From positions 1 through 6,075 of the forward strand of contig JAOAAM010000449.1 in assembly GCA_026418875.1 (NCBI GenBank): a DNA stretch of 6,075 nt, written 5' to 3'. The stretch is from Gemmataceae bacterium. Lineage in GTDB: Bacteria > Planctomycetota > Planctomycetia > Gemmatales > Gemmataceae. The position numbers and the translations under genes are program-made. The notes under the pieces were generated by a model, which saw only the letters and a list, made by a program, of their open reading frames with translations, ran no database searches and was not told where the DNA came from. Positions 1 to 6,075 of the stretch are shown piece after piece. How positions within the stretch are numbered: position 1 is the stretch's first letter; the number at the start of each line of letters is the position of its first letter.

Positions 1-1490
1 GAGCCCATGGCCGGGTCGCAGACCTTGAGGTTCAGGATAGCGGCCTCGGCGTTGGGCTTTTGTGCGGCTTCGTCGAGCACCGGCTCGAGGGCGGAGTCGA
101 GGAGGCAGTTGATAAGGCTGGTCGGCGTGTAGTAGCTGCCGGTGGTTTTGCGTTCGTTGCCGCTGGTGGAGCGTAACTCAAACGTCCCGGCCTCGGCGTG
201 AAATTCCGGGTGCAGTTCCAAGAGCGACTCGTAGATGCTGCCGAGTTCTTCGGAACCGAGATTGCGGTAGTCCACAGTGCGGAGCACGTGGCCGTCGCTG
301 GTCAGGGCGAGGGCGCGGATGGCGTCAAGGAAGTCAACATTGGCAAGCTGGCCGTCGTGCAAGTCAGGGAGGGCATTCGGAGAGAACAAGAAACTGCCGA
401 GGGCGGGTAATCCGAGTTCGGGGCAACCGCCGTTTCCCAGTTTGTCCATGATCAGCGTAAGGACCTGGTACAGGTCGGTATGCTGACTGCCGCGCAGGCG
501 CTCGGCCAACCGCCGCAAGCGCGTTGTCGAATAGAAACGGGTGTAGCGGTCGCGGGCGGCATCCGTCGCCTGGGGATCGAAAAGGAGTTCGCGGTCCTCG
601 GCGACGAAGAGGAACAACAGGCGATACACGAGCCGGAGGAGTTGGCGGTAGTAGTCCTGCGGATCGAGTTGGCCGGCGCGGAGGCGATCCCGTAATGCCT
701 GATTGGCTGGACAGCTTAAAAAGCCGCGGCCGAGAGCCGCGATGGCCTGCTCGACGCCGTTGCGGAGTTGGTCGAGGATGCGCAGCCCTTGCTGCTCGGC
801 GAGCTTGGACCATTGCTCCAACCAGCATTCATGAGGGTCGTCGGCCTCAACGCGGGATTGATGGCAGAGCCGCCAGAGCAGAGCGAAGTCGGAGTAGACT
901 TTGCCATCGAACATCGCCTGCAAATCAAACTCGACATAGGCTTGGCGGGTGAGCCGGATGTTGTCGCGCAGGATGCGAAATCTGAGGCCGTTACTGAGAA
1001 ACCCCCACAGGTGCTGCTCGGAGCGGTTGAGGAATTCTTGCACCAAACTGTGCGGGCTGGGACTACCCGCCGTCCGCTTGTCGAGGTCAGCGCGGTAGCC
1101 GACAAGGTGAATGGGGATATGGCCCCAGGCGTGGGAGATTGAGTAGTGCTTGTCTTCGATCACGAGGGCGTTTTTGAGCGGCTGAAGCCGGCCATATCCG
1201 AGTTCCTGAAACAGCGGCAACAACCAGCGCTCGCGTGTGGTTCCGACTCCCTGATCGGTCGGCGACAGTTTCTCGCAGGCGGCGCGAAACGAGTTCCAAG
1301 CGCCTTGCAAGCGATTCCAAGCTTGGTTGGTTGCTTCATTGAGTTTTTCGCCTGCGATGAGGTGGTAGGACGACGGCTCCAAGCCGGGCAGGTCACGATC
1401 GCCGGCGGCGATGCGTTGCAACAGATCGGCGGGAAGAATCGCGCCTTCGGTGCGGATGGTCGGGAAGCGGTCGGAGGATGGCGTCGCCAT
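1..1490 (-). CDS. N-terminal part of an Eco57I-type N6-adenine DNA methyltransferase, DrmMI-like (partial)
   Basis: An uninterrupted reading frame runs from ATG 1490 through the left edge: 496 full codons plus TC, which must be Ser. It would methylate adenine in DNA, probably marking host DNA as self. The diagnostic part is at the end: KTTGSYYTP (448-456), the motif X region of gamma-type N6-adenine methylases, followed by VCDPAMGS (490-497), the SAM-binding motif I, cut by the edge. The catalytic (N/D)PPY motif and target recognition domain lie outside. The preceding 440 residues form a long, mostly helical N-terminal region found in large Eco57I-class methylase proteins (for example SPHSLVQEFLNRSEQHLWGF at 144-163 and YYRQLLRLVYRLLFLFVAED at 280-299). 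I see no convincing nuclease motif in this part. It begins 11 bases after the SNF2 stop, with no clear Shine-Dalgarno sequence and no ATG, GTG or TTG in frame in the 30 bases upstream, so translation is probably coupled. DrmMI of class 1 DISARM is the best match by context; BREX PglX or a type IIG enzyme are alternatives. Confidence 0.88.
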   Translation of the reverse strand, partial: MATPSSDRFPTIRTEGAILPADLLQRIAAGDRDLPGLEPSSYHLIAGEKLNEATNQAWNRLQGAWNSFRAACEKLSPTDQGVGTTRERWLLPLFQELGYGRLQPLKNALVIEDKHYSISHAWGHIPIHLVGYRADLDKRTAGSPSPHSLVQEFLNRSEQHLWGFLSNGLRFRILRDNIRLTRQAYVEFDLQAMFDGKVYSDFALLWRLCHQSRVEADDPHECWLEQWSKLAEQQGLRILDQLRNGVEQAIAALGRGFLSCPANQALRDRLRAGQLDPQDYYRQLLRLVYRLLFLFVAEDRELLFDPQATDAARDRYTRFYSTTRLRRLAERLRGSQHTDLYQVLTLIMDKLGNGGCPELGLPALGSFLFSPNALPDLHDGQLANVDFLDAIRALALTSDGHVLRTVDYRNLGSEELGSIYESLLELHPEFHAEAGTFELRSTSGNERKTTGSYYTPTSLINCLLDSALEPVLDEAAQKPNAEAAILNLKVCDPAMG

Positions 1491-1501
1491 GGTGTGTCGG
1501 T

Positions 1502-4315
1502 TTAGAACTTCGGCAAGTAGATGTAGATTCCCAGAACATCGGGCGGGAGTTGCGGCTCGATTCGATGACTGACGCCTTTGGTACGGGAGGCAATGCGGAC
1601 GCGTCGGTGGGCCTCGAGAAGTTCCTCGCCCCGTTCGCGGACACGTTCGTCGAGATGAGGTTGTAAGACGTCGAAACTCTCAAGCACTTTCTGCAAGAAG
1701 TCGGCGGCCTGATCGGGCGAGACGTTGGCCTCTGGCTCTGCGTGCAGGAGGTCCTCGGCCTGGTCGGGAGGAAGCCACTGGGCGCTCTGGGGTGAGCCAG
1801 CGAAGGCCAGCAATTGGGAATCTTCAGCGAGCAACGGACGCTCCTGATCGCCGTAGCGGGTCATGATGTGGAAACGCAGGCGGAGCAATAAGAGGGTGGT
1901 GCGTCGTGCGACTTTGCTGGTGCGGATGACTCCACAACGCCGGGCCACACTCTGCGAGAGCGGATCCAGGGCTGAGTTCAGGACATAGTTTGCCAGCCGT
2001 TCCACCAGGGGGTGCGTTCGTGTCAAATGATACTGTCCCGGGGAGATCGGCAGTTCGAAGCGGGCTGAAAACCGCGTTTGCTCTCCGAGAGTATCGCGTA
2101 AAGTGCGAGGAGCTTCGGTCAGATCGACCTCGATCGTGTCGCTGCCGCTGACCGTAGCCCCGTGGGCAGCCAGCGCGGTGTGTGTAAACTTTGCCACGTC
2201 CACGCCGGAGCCGACAGCGGCCCGAGCGGCCTCCAGTTCGCGGACCACTTCCTCGACCTTGATCGTCTCCTGGGCAAACATCGTTCGTGAGCGTTTCTCC
2301 CGCTCGGCCGAGGCTTCCCATGTGCGACGGAAGTCGCTTCCCTCTGTGTCGCTGAGGAAATCTTCGAAGAATTGCCGTTGGACCATCTTTCGTCCGCGCA
2401 GCAACATGCCCTCGAAGACCGCTTGGATGACCTGCTCGCTGTCCATGGGCAAGGGTATGGAGATGCCGAGCGAGTTGCGAATAGCTCTGTGTTTACGCAG
2501 CAGCACGTCGAGAACGATGCCATCAATTTGGTTGTCGACGCCGTAATAGGTCACAGTACGGACTGTGGCACTGGGCTGGCCATAACGGTCCACCCGCCCC
2601 TCGCGCTGTTCGTGACGGGTGGGATTCCACGACAGATCGTAATGAATGACGGCATTGAAATGTTGTTGGAGGTTGATCCCTTCGCTCAGACAATCGGTGC
2701 AGACCAGGACGCGTTTTTCGGCCTTTGCCAGTTGAGCGACGCGATCTTCACGCTCGGCGGCCGGGAGGTTGCCGGTGACAGCGACTACCTCAACGCCTTT
2801 GAGTTTCTCCCGCAAGGCAGCGGCGACGTATTCAGCGGTCGGGATAAAACGGCAGAAGAGGATGGGCTGAAAGCCATCGCGGAGTAGCTCCTGGACGATG
2901 GGAATGACTTTTTGAAGTTTGGCGTCCTTGCGGCCGTGTAGGGCTTCGGCTTCACGGGCCATCGCGAGCAAGCGAGAGCGAACAGGGCCATAGTCGTCCG
3001 GATCCTCGCCGGGATCACTGCCCGGAGGCAGGTCCATTCCCTCGCCCGATTCCTCATCGACGAGATCCAGCACAGTGCTTCGTCCAATCGTATCGGCCTC
3101 CTCCGGCGTTTCCGTGTCGGCATTGGCAGCACGCGTGCGTAAAGTGGCGGCCGCAGCGGCAGGACTGGAGGCCAGGGACCGGAGCGGGGCCAAGGCGGAC
3201 CACCAGCGGACGCGCCGCCGCTGTGCCGTGATCGTCGCTGTCGGATCACTCACTGTCTCGCGAGCGTACTCCAAGACCCTCTCGAAAAGTTGTTTGTATT
3301 CGGGAGAGAGCTTGTACGTTTCCTCGGCTTCTTCCCGCTGGGGAAATGGAGTGTCGGCCTGCAAATAATGGCGGATGTCGCCACGCCGGCGCTGGACGAA
3401 ATGGGCTGCCAACCGACGGCGATGATGCTCATTTGCTTGCCCGCTCAGGTCGTGGGGAAGGTTGGCAAAGTCGCGGTTCAGCAATGTCAATAGCGCGCGG
3501 AAATTCTCTTCCTTACCACTATGGGGGGTCGCGGTGACCAGAATCAGGTGTCGGTTCGTATCTGCGGCCAAACCTTTGACGAGTTGATAACGTTGGTGCC
3601 GGCTGCCCCGGCCGTCCTCAGCCCCAACGCAAGCATGCGCCTCATCAACAATTACCAACTCCGGACAGGCACGGAGGAAGTCGTCACGGCGGCGATCGGA
3701 CTTAATGAAGTCCGTCGACACGATGACGTAGGGGTAGCGGTCGAAGATGGACTGTCCCAGGCGACAGCGTCGCTCCAAGCGGCTCGCTGTGCCGGGTAGG
3801 ACCAATTCGGCATCAAGGTGAAACTTGCTGCTCAGCTCGACCTGCCACTGCTCGGCGATCTGTGGCGGGCAGAGGATTGCGAAGTGGTGGATTTCGCCCC
3901 GGTCGAGCAGTTCTCTTACGATCAGTGCAGCCTCGATGGTCTTACCGACACCGACATCGTCCGCGATCAGCAGCCGCACTGGGTCAAGCTTCAGTGCCAT
4001 CAGCAGCGGCACAAGCTGATAGGGACGAGGCTCGAACGCCAAGTGTCCGAATGAGCGGAAAGGTCCGGCACTGGAGCGAAAGCCTAGACGTAATGCATCC
4101 CGGAGCAACCGACACGAACGGTAATCGCCCAATTGGGAAGGATCGGGGAGGGGAAACGAGGCTGATTCAACACGCTCCAGGGGCAAAAAAATGCCCGTTG
4201 TCTCATCTTCTCCCCCCCCCAATGGGCGAACGATGATCAGGTCTTCTGTTGATCCTGGCAGAACGACCCAATCGCGGCCGCGTACCCGCACCAGCGAACC
4301 GACCGAAAAACTCAT
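1502..4315 (-). CDS. drmD: SNF2-family helicase, DISARM DrmD-like (complete, 937 aa)
   Basis: This is a complete Swi2/Snf2 ATPase that probably translocates on double-stranded DNA in a defence complex. An N-terminal domain of about 90 residues ([15 protein letters not shown] at 6-20) precedes the motor. Visible motifs: Q-motif region RPYQLVP (97-103); Walker A DDVGVGKT (119-126, K125); motif Ia near 149; DEAH (224-227); motif III TATPH (261-265); motif IV ILFCRF (485-490); motif [11 protein letters not shown] (541-550); motif [13 protein letters not shown] (570-580) with R574 and R577. Both RecA lobes look intact. Between them lies an Ala-rich then acidic linker (about 383-442). Residues 600-937 form a family-specific C-terminal region, helical and charged around 663-705. 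The ATG at 4315 is chosen because it overlaps the upstream stop (ATGA) and starts the N-terminal domain; a weak GGGAAG lies 5 bases upstream. Overall architecture and sequence recall class 1 DISARM DrmD. The SNF2 call is near certain, the drmD name moderately so; a RapA/HepA-like protein of another system is the alternative. Confidence 0.9.
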   Translation of the reverse strand: MSFSVGSLVRVRGRDWVVLPGSTEDLIIVRPLGGGEDETTGIFLPLERVESASFPLPDPSQLGDYRSCRLLRDALRLGFRSSAGPFRSFGHLAFEPRPYQLVPLLMALKLDPVRLLIADDVGVGKTIEAALIVRELLDRGEIHHFAILCPPQIAEQWQVELSSKFHLDAELVLPGTASRLERRCRLGQSIFDRYPYVIVSTDFIKSDRRRDDFLRACPELVIVDEAHACVGAEDGRGSRHQRYQLVKGLAADTNRHLILVTATPHSGKEENFRALLTLLNRDFANLPHDLSGQANEHHRRRLAAHFVQRRRGDIRHYLQADTPFPQREEAEETYKLSPEYKQLFERVLEYARETVSDPTATITAQRRRVRWWSALAPLRSLASSPAAAAATLRTRAANADTETPEEADTIGRSTVLDLVDEESGEGMDLPPGSDPGEDPDDYGPVRSRLLAMAREAEALHGRKDAKLQKVIPIVQELLRDGFQPILFCRFIPTAEYVAAALREKLKGVEVVAVTGNLPAAEREDRVAQLAKAEKRVLVCTDCLSEGINLQQHFNAVIHYDLSWNPTRHEQREGRVDRYGQPSATVRTVTYYGVDNQIDGIVLDVLLRKHRAIRNSLGISIPLPMDSEQVIQAVFEGMLLRGRKMVQRQFFEDFLSDTEGSDFRRTWEASAEREKRSRTMFAQETIKVEEVVRELEAARAAVGSGVDVAKFTHTALAAHGATVSGSDTIEVDLTEAPRTLRDTLGEQTRFSARFELPISPGQYHLTRTHPLVERLANYVLNSALDPLSQSVARRCGVIRTSKVARRTTLLLLRLRFHIMTRYGDQERPLLAEDSQLLAFAGSPQSAQWLPPDQAEDLLHAEPEANVSPDQAADFLQKVLESFDVLQPHLDERVRERGEELLEAHRRVRIASRTKGVSHRIEPQLPPDVLGIYIYLPKF
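2990..3169 (-). other. Low-complexity Ala-rich/acidic linker between the two RecA lobes of the SNF2 protein
   Basis: This segment covers residues about 383-442. It starts with five consecutive Ala within [17 protein letters not shown] and continues with a Glu/Asp-rich stretch (for example [13 protein letters not shown] at 432-444). No fold or motif is visible. It sits between motif III/lobe 1 and motif IV/lobe 2, where SNF2 proteins carry variable insertions, and is most likely a flexible, surface-exposed linker. Confidence 0.7.
4181..4196. repeat. Seven-A run in a short inverted repeat inside the SNF2 gene
   Basis: GGGCA, six further A, TGCCC: a 5-base inverted repeat around an A tract (seven A in total, 4185-4191), coding Gly-Ile-Phe-Leu-Pro on the minus strand. 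It lies 20 bases from the nine-G tract. It is inside a conserved-looking coding segment, so I assign it no regulatory role. It is listed because a second homopolymer so close could also slip. Confidence 0.6.
4212..4220 (-). repeat. Nine-G homopolymer tract in the SNF2 gene (possible slippage site)
   Basis: The + strand carries nine consecutive C (nine G in the coding sense) across codons 32-35, which read TTG GGG GGG GGA (Leu-Gly-Gly-Gly). The reading frame as given is intact with nine. Losing one G leads to TAG at 4086-4084; gaining one leads to TGA at 4205-4203. The tract is seen directly. Phase variation is inference. Confidence 0.95.
4312..4315 (-). other. ATGA stop/start overlap between the nuclease-helicase gene and the SNF2 gene
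   Basis: On the minus strand the bases read CAG ATATGA G. TGA (4314-4312) ends the upstream gene, and ATG (4315-4313) starts the SNF2 gene. This 4-base overlap is the usual sign of translational coupling and places both genes in one operon. Confidence 0.9.
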
Positions 4316-6075
4316 ATCTGCTTCCCAAAAATGTGAGGGTAACGGGCAAAGATGCTCTCCCAGTCATCCTGATGGTGGAAGCGGATAACCGTATAGCCAG
4401 CGTCTTCCATGCACTCGGTCTGCGTCATGTCGCGTTGTGCTCGTTCGGGGTAGTCGTGAGGGGGGCCATCAATGTAGATGGCCGCCTGGTAGTCAGCGTA
4501 GAAGAAATCGGCGCGTGTCTGGCATATCTCGATCAAGTATTGGGCGTGGCTGGGAAGCCGGAGATTCCGTTCTTCCAAAAACCTTAACCAGCGACGCTCT
4601 AACTCTGAGCCGGCTAAGCGCTCCAGCATGGCCAGGTGTTCGGCACGGGTTAGGCCACCGGGAGCCATTTCCGTTTGGGTCCTGGAAATTCGAAGCAGAA
4701 GGTCACGAATCTTCTGCCGGTCGAGCAAGCGGTGCACAGTCTGGTTGCCGTAGTGCATCAAACAATCGTAGCAAGCCGCCTCGCAACTCTCGGAAGCGTG
4801 TTCCGCACGGCGTCGGTCCTCTCCGGTGTCGGGGTCGAAGTGGCAGATCTCCAGCGCTCGACGGGCCACTTGGGCAAAGGCGTCCGCATCGTCAAGCAGC
4901 CGACGCAGCACGCCAGCGCCGCCCTCGGCAGACTCGTACAGGAGCATGAGGCGCGGTCGGTCTTCGTCGGGCAACAACTCTGTGGCCAATTCGTTTTCCT
5001 CAAGTTGATATTGGACCTGGATCGCGTTCTTCAAAGCAGCTTGCAGGGACACCATTTGAACGAGATCCAGCGATTCGGCCGGCTCAAGAAGCAGGCAATT
5101 GCGACGATCTTCCACATAAGGAATGACCCGTTCTGTGCGTGGCGACATCGGATCGTCGGGGTCGTCCTCGATCTGCTCGTTACGTGCCCAGAAACCCCGT
5201 TCTTTGTCGAGAACAAACCCGAACTGGTTCCTATCGCGCCGGCGAGCCCAGCCTAAGTTAATCCGCCAGATAGTGGCAGCCCTTCCATAGGTTAGCGTCG
5301 CCAGGAGCTCACTTCCCAACCTCAGGCATGCGTTCTTTTGAATAGGAATACCACCGAGTTCAGCGAAGCGAACGCCGGTGCGGATCTCGTAACCAAGGCG
5401 AAGGCGCTCTTCCTCATCGCAACTGATCTTGTCGCGTCGTTTCGTGGCGACATTTTGCAAACGGAGCAGCGGGCGCAGCGGTATCGGCAGGCTGGCCCCG
5501 CAACTCTGGCAAAGGTCCGGCCCTGGGCCATCGGGGATCGGATGCAGGTAGCCGCACTGGTGGCACTGCTTGACCTGGGTCGTCATTAACTCGTCGTCCT
5601 GCACCGGCAAGATGACGCGATTGATGAGATAGCGCGACCCCTCGTGGTAAACGATCGCTCTTGGACCGAATTCGGAAATTGCCAGGAAACGCGGCCGGGA
5701 AAGGTACTCTTCACGTTGCCGGGTTCGACGGCCGGGAATAAACGCGGACAATGGCAGACGCGGGAAGTTGTAACCGGGTAAGAACCCCTCGCTGGCAAAG
5801 TAGCGGTAGCTGTAGAAGTCGCTTTGGGCAAAGTCCTCGGTTTCGGTCAGGAGCTTGAGTTGGGCCTCGGCCTCCCGCCGAAGCCGTTCGGCTTGCTGTT
5901 TGTCGGCCAGCGACCGCGAGGCATCGACGATGATACGCTGCTGCGTGTTGGCCTGGACCAACGCAGCGCGATACAGCCCGCGCCAACGCTCGCACGCTTG
6001 GTCGAACTGGCGGGCCACCTGTCCCAGCACGTCGTCCAGCCAACCGGGGGTGTACCAGCCCGCCTTGTTCAATTC
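4312..6075 (-). CDS. C-terminal part of a COG1205-type DEAD/DEAH helicase with DUF1998 domain and Vsr-like nuclease domain (partial)
   Basis: The frame is open to the right edge; the first visible codons are GAA TTG AAC, so no true start is visible and the gene continues upstream (residue 1 below is the TTG-encoded Leu at 6072). Residues 20-80 are charged and helical, probably coiled coil. At 97-103 is FLPGYNF, then ISEFGPRAIVYHEG (132-145), resembling the post-motor segment of COG1205 helicases. A zinc ribbon follows: C170, C173, C188, C191. The DUF1998/MrfB-like region spans about 330-460, with YESAEGGAGVLRRLL (379-393), C410, C430, C434, C437 and HYGN...LLDR. Residues about 488-586 form a Vsr/DUF559-like PD-(D/E)XK fold: E490, RADFFY with D522, AIYIDG with D535, H539, D548, and GYTVIRF. 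Family knowledge: such tails follow an SF2 ATPase. The motor itself is inferred, not seen. It overlaps the next gene by 4 bases. Alternatives are a DrmB-like protein fused to a nuclease, or a DruE-like helicase. Domain calls are firm; the gene name is not. Confidence 0.82.
   Translation of the reverse strand, partial: ELNKAGWYTPGWLDDVLGQVARQFDQACERWRGLYRAALVQANTQQRIIVDASRSLADKQQAERLRREAEAQLKLLTETEDFAQSDFYSYRYFASEGFLPGYNFPRLPLSAFIPGRRTRQREEYLSRPRFLAISEFGPRAIVYHEGSRYLINRVILPVQDDELMTTQVKQCHQCGYLHPIPDGPGPDLCQSCGASLPIPLRPLLRLQNVATKRRDKISCDEEERLRLGYEIRTGVRFAELGGIPIQKNACLRLGSELLATLTYGRAATIWRINLGWARRRDRNQFGFVLDKERGFWARNEQIEDDPDDPMSPRTERVIPYVEDRRNCLLLEPAESLDLVQMVSLQAALKNAIQVQYQLEENELATELLPDEDRPRLMLLYESAEGGAGVLRRLLDDADAFAQVARRALEICHFDPDTGEDRRRAEHASESCEAACYDCLMHYGNQTVHRLLDRQKIRDLLLRISRTQTEMAPGGLTRAEHLAMLERLAGSELERRWLRFLEERNLRLPSHAQYLIEICQTRADFFYADYQAAIYIDGPPHDYPERAQRDMTQTECMEDAGYTVIRFHHQDDWESIFARYPHIFGKQI
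4321..4326 (-). promoter_or_regulatory. Weak ribosome binding site for the SNF2 gene
   Basis: On the minus strand GGGAAG lies 5 bases upstream of ATG 4315, inside the last codons of the preceding gene. It is an imperfect match to the Shine-Dalgarno core with short spacing, so reinitiation through the ATGA overlap is likely to matter as much. Confidence 0.35.

Noticed and set aside
1149..1157. E-D-K (residues 112-114 of the methylase, VIEDKHYSISH) as the ExK half of a PD-(D/E)XK nuclease
   Set aside because: I see no matching upstream Asp in a suitable hydrophobic strand, and the surrounding pattern looks like the ordinary N-terminal region of large Eco57I-type methylases. A chance tripeptide is more likely.
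2372..2887. Long plus-strand reading frames antisense to the SNF2 gene (for example 2372-2887 and 2103-2546)
   Set aside because: They mirror the codon structure of a clear minus-strand gene in high-GC DNA, and their translations show no recognisable domain.
4181..4196. Hairpin GGGCA-A6-TGCCC as a possible terminator or promoter element
   Set aside because: The stem is only 5 bases, there is no U-tract following it in the right place, and it lies within conserved-looking coding sequence of the SNF2 gene.
4675..5256. Plus-strand frame of about 193 codons antisense to the helicase/DUF1998 gene
   Set aside because: The minus-strand translation carries conserved zinc and DUF1998 motifs here. 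The plus-strand product has no motif and no independent support.
6070..6072. TTG at 6072 as the true start of the first gene
   Set aside because: The frame stays open to the window edge, and the visible protein begins in the middle of what looks like the tail of a longer helicase. The codon is probably an internal Leu.
1..6075. BREX, Dnd/Ssp or dpd locus as the identity of the system
   Set aside because: No PglZ, BrxC, Dnd/Ssp or deazaguanine-insertion gene is visible. An SNF2 helicase next to an adenine methylase, with a DUF1998 protein, fits DISARM- or Druantia-like loci better.

Overview
The window is a dense, single-strand (minus) block of three large co-directional genes with almost no non-coding DNA. 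Two of them run off the window edges. By eye the DNA is G+C-rich and the third codon positions favour G/C. This fits a high-GC bacterium, but nothing here fixes the phylum. There are no rRNA or tRNA genes, IS elements, CRISPR arrays, promoters or terminators that I can support.

Reading in the direction of transcription (right to left): (1) 6075-4312 is the C-terminal 587 residues of a large protein. It has a four-cysteine zinc ribbon, a DUF1998/MrfB-type cysteine domain and a C-terminal Vsr/DUF559-like PD-(D/E)XK nuclease domain. This is the tail expected of a COG1205-type DEAD/DEAH-box helicase whose motor lies beyond the right edge. (2) 4315-1502 is a complete 937-residue SNF2/RapA-type Swi2/Snf2 helicase that resembles DrmD of class 1 DISARM. 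(3) 1490 to <1 is the N-terminal 497 residues of a large Eco57I-type N6-adenine DNA methyltransferase (DrmMI-like). It is cut at the left edge inside its SAM-binding motif I (DPAMGS).

Gene 1 overlaps gene 2 by 4 bases (ATGA), and gene 2 is followed by gene 3 after 11 bases. The three are therefore almost certainly one translationally coupled operon. The most likely role is anti-phage or anti-plasmid defence: the methyltransferase would mark self DNA, and the helicases plus the fused nuclease would act on unmarked DNA. The SNF2 helicase followed by the adenine methylase recalls class 1 DISARM (drmD-drmMI). However, the flanking gene carries DUF1998 and a PD-(D/E)XK nuclease on one chain, where DISARM uses separate drmA, drmB and drmC. 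The locus is thus either a DISARM variant or a distinct DISARM/Druantia-like helicase-methylase system.

A nine-G homopolymer sits at codons 32-35 of the SNF2 gene. A one-base slip either way would hit a stop soon after, so the tract could act as an on/off switch.
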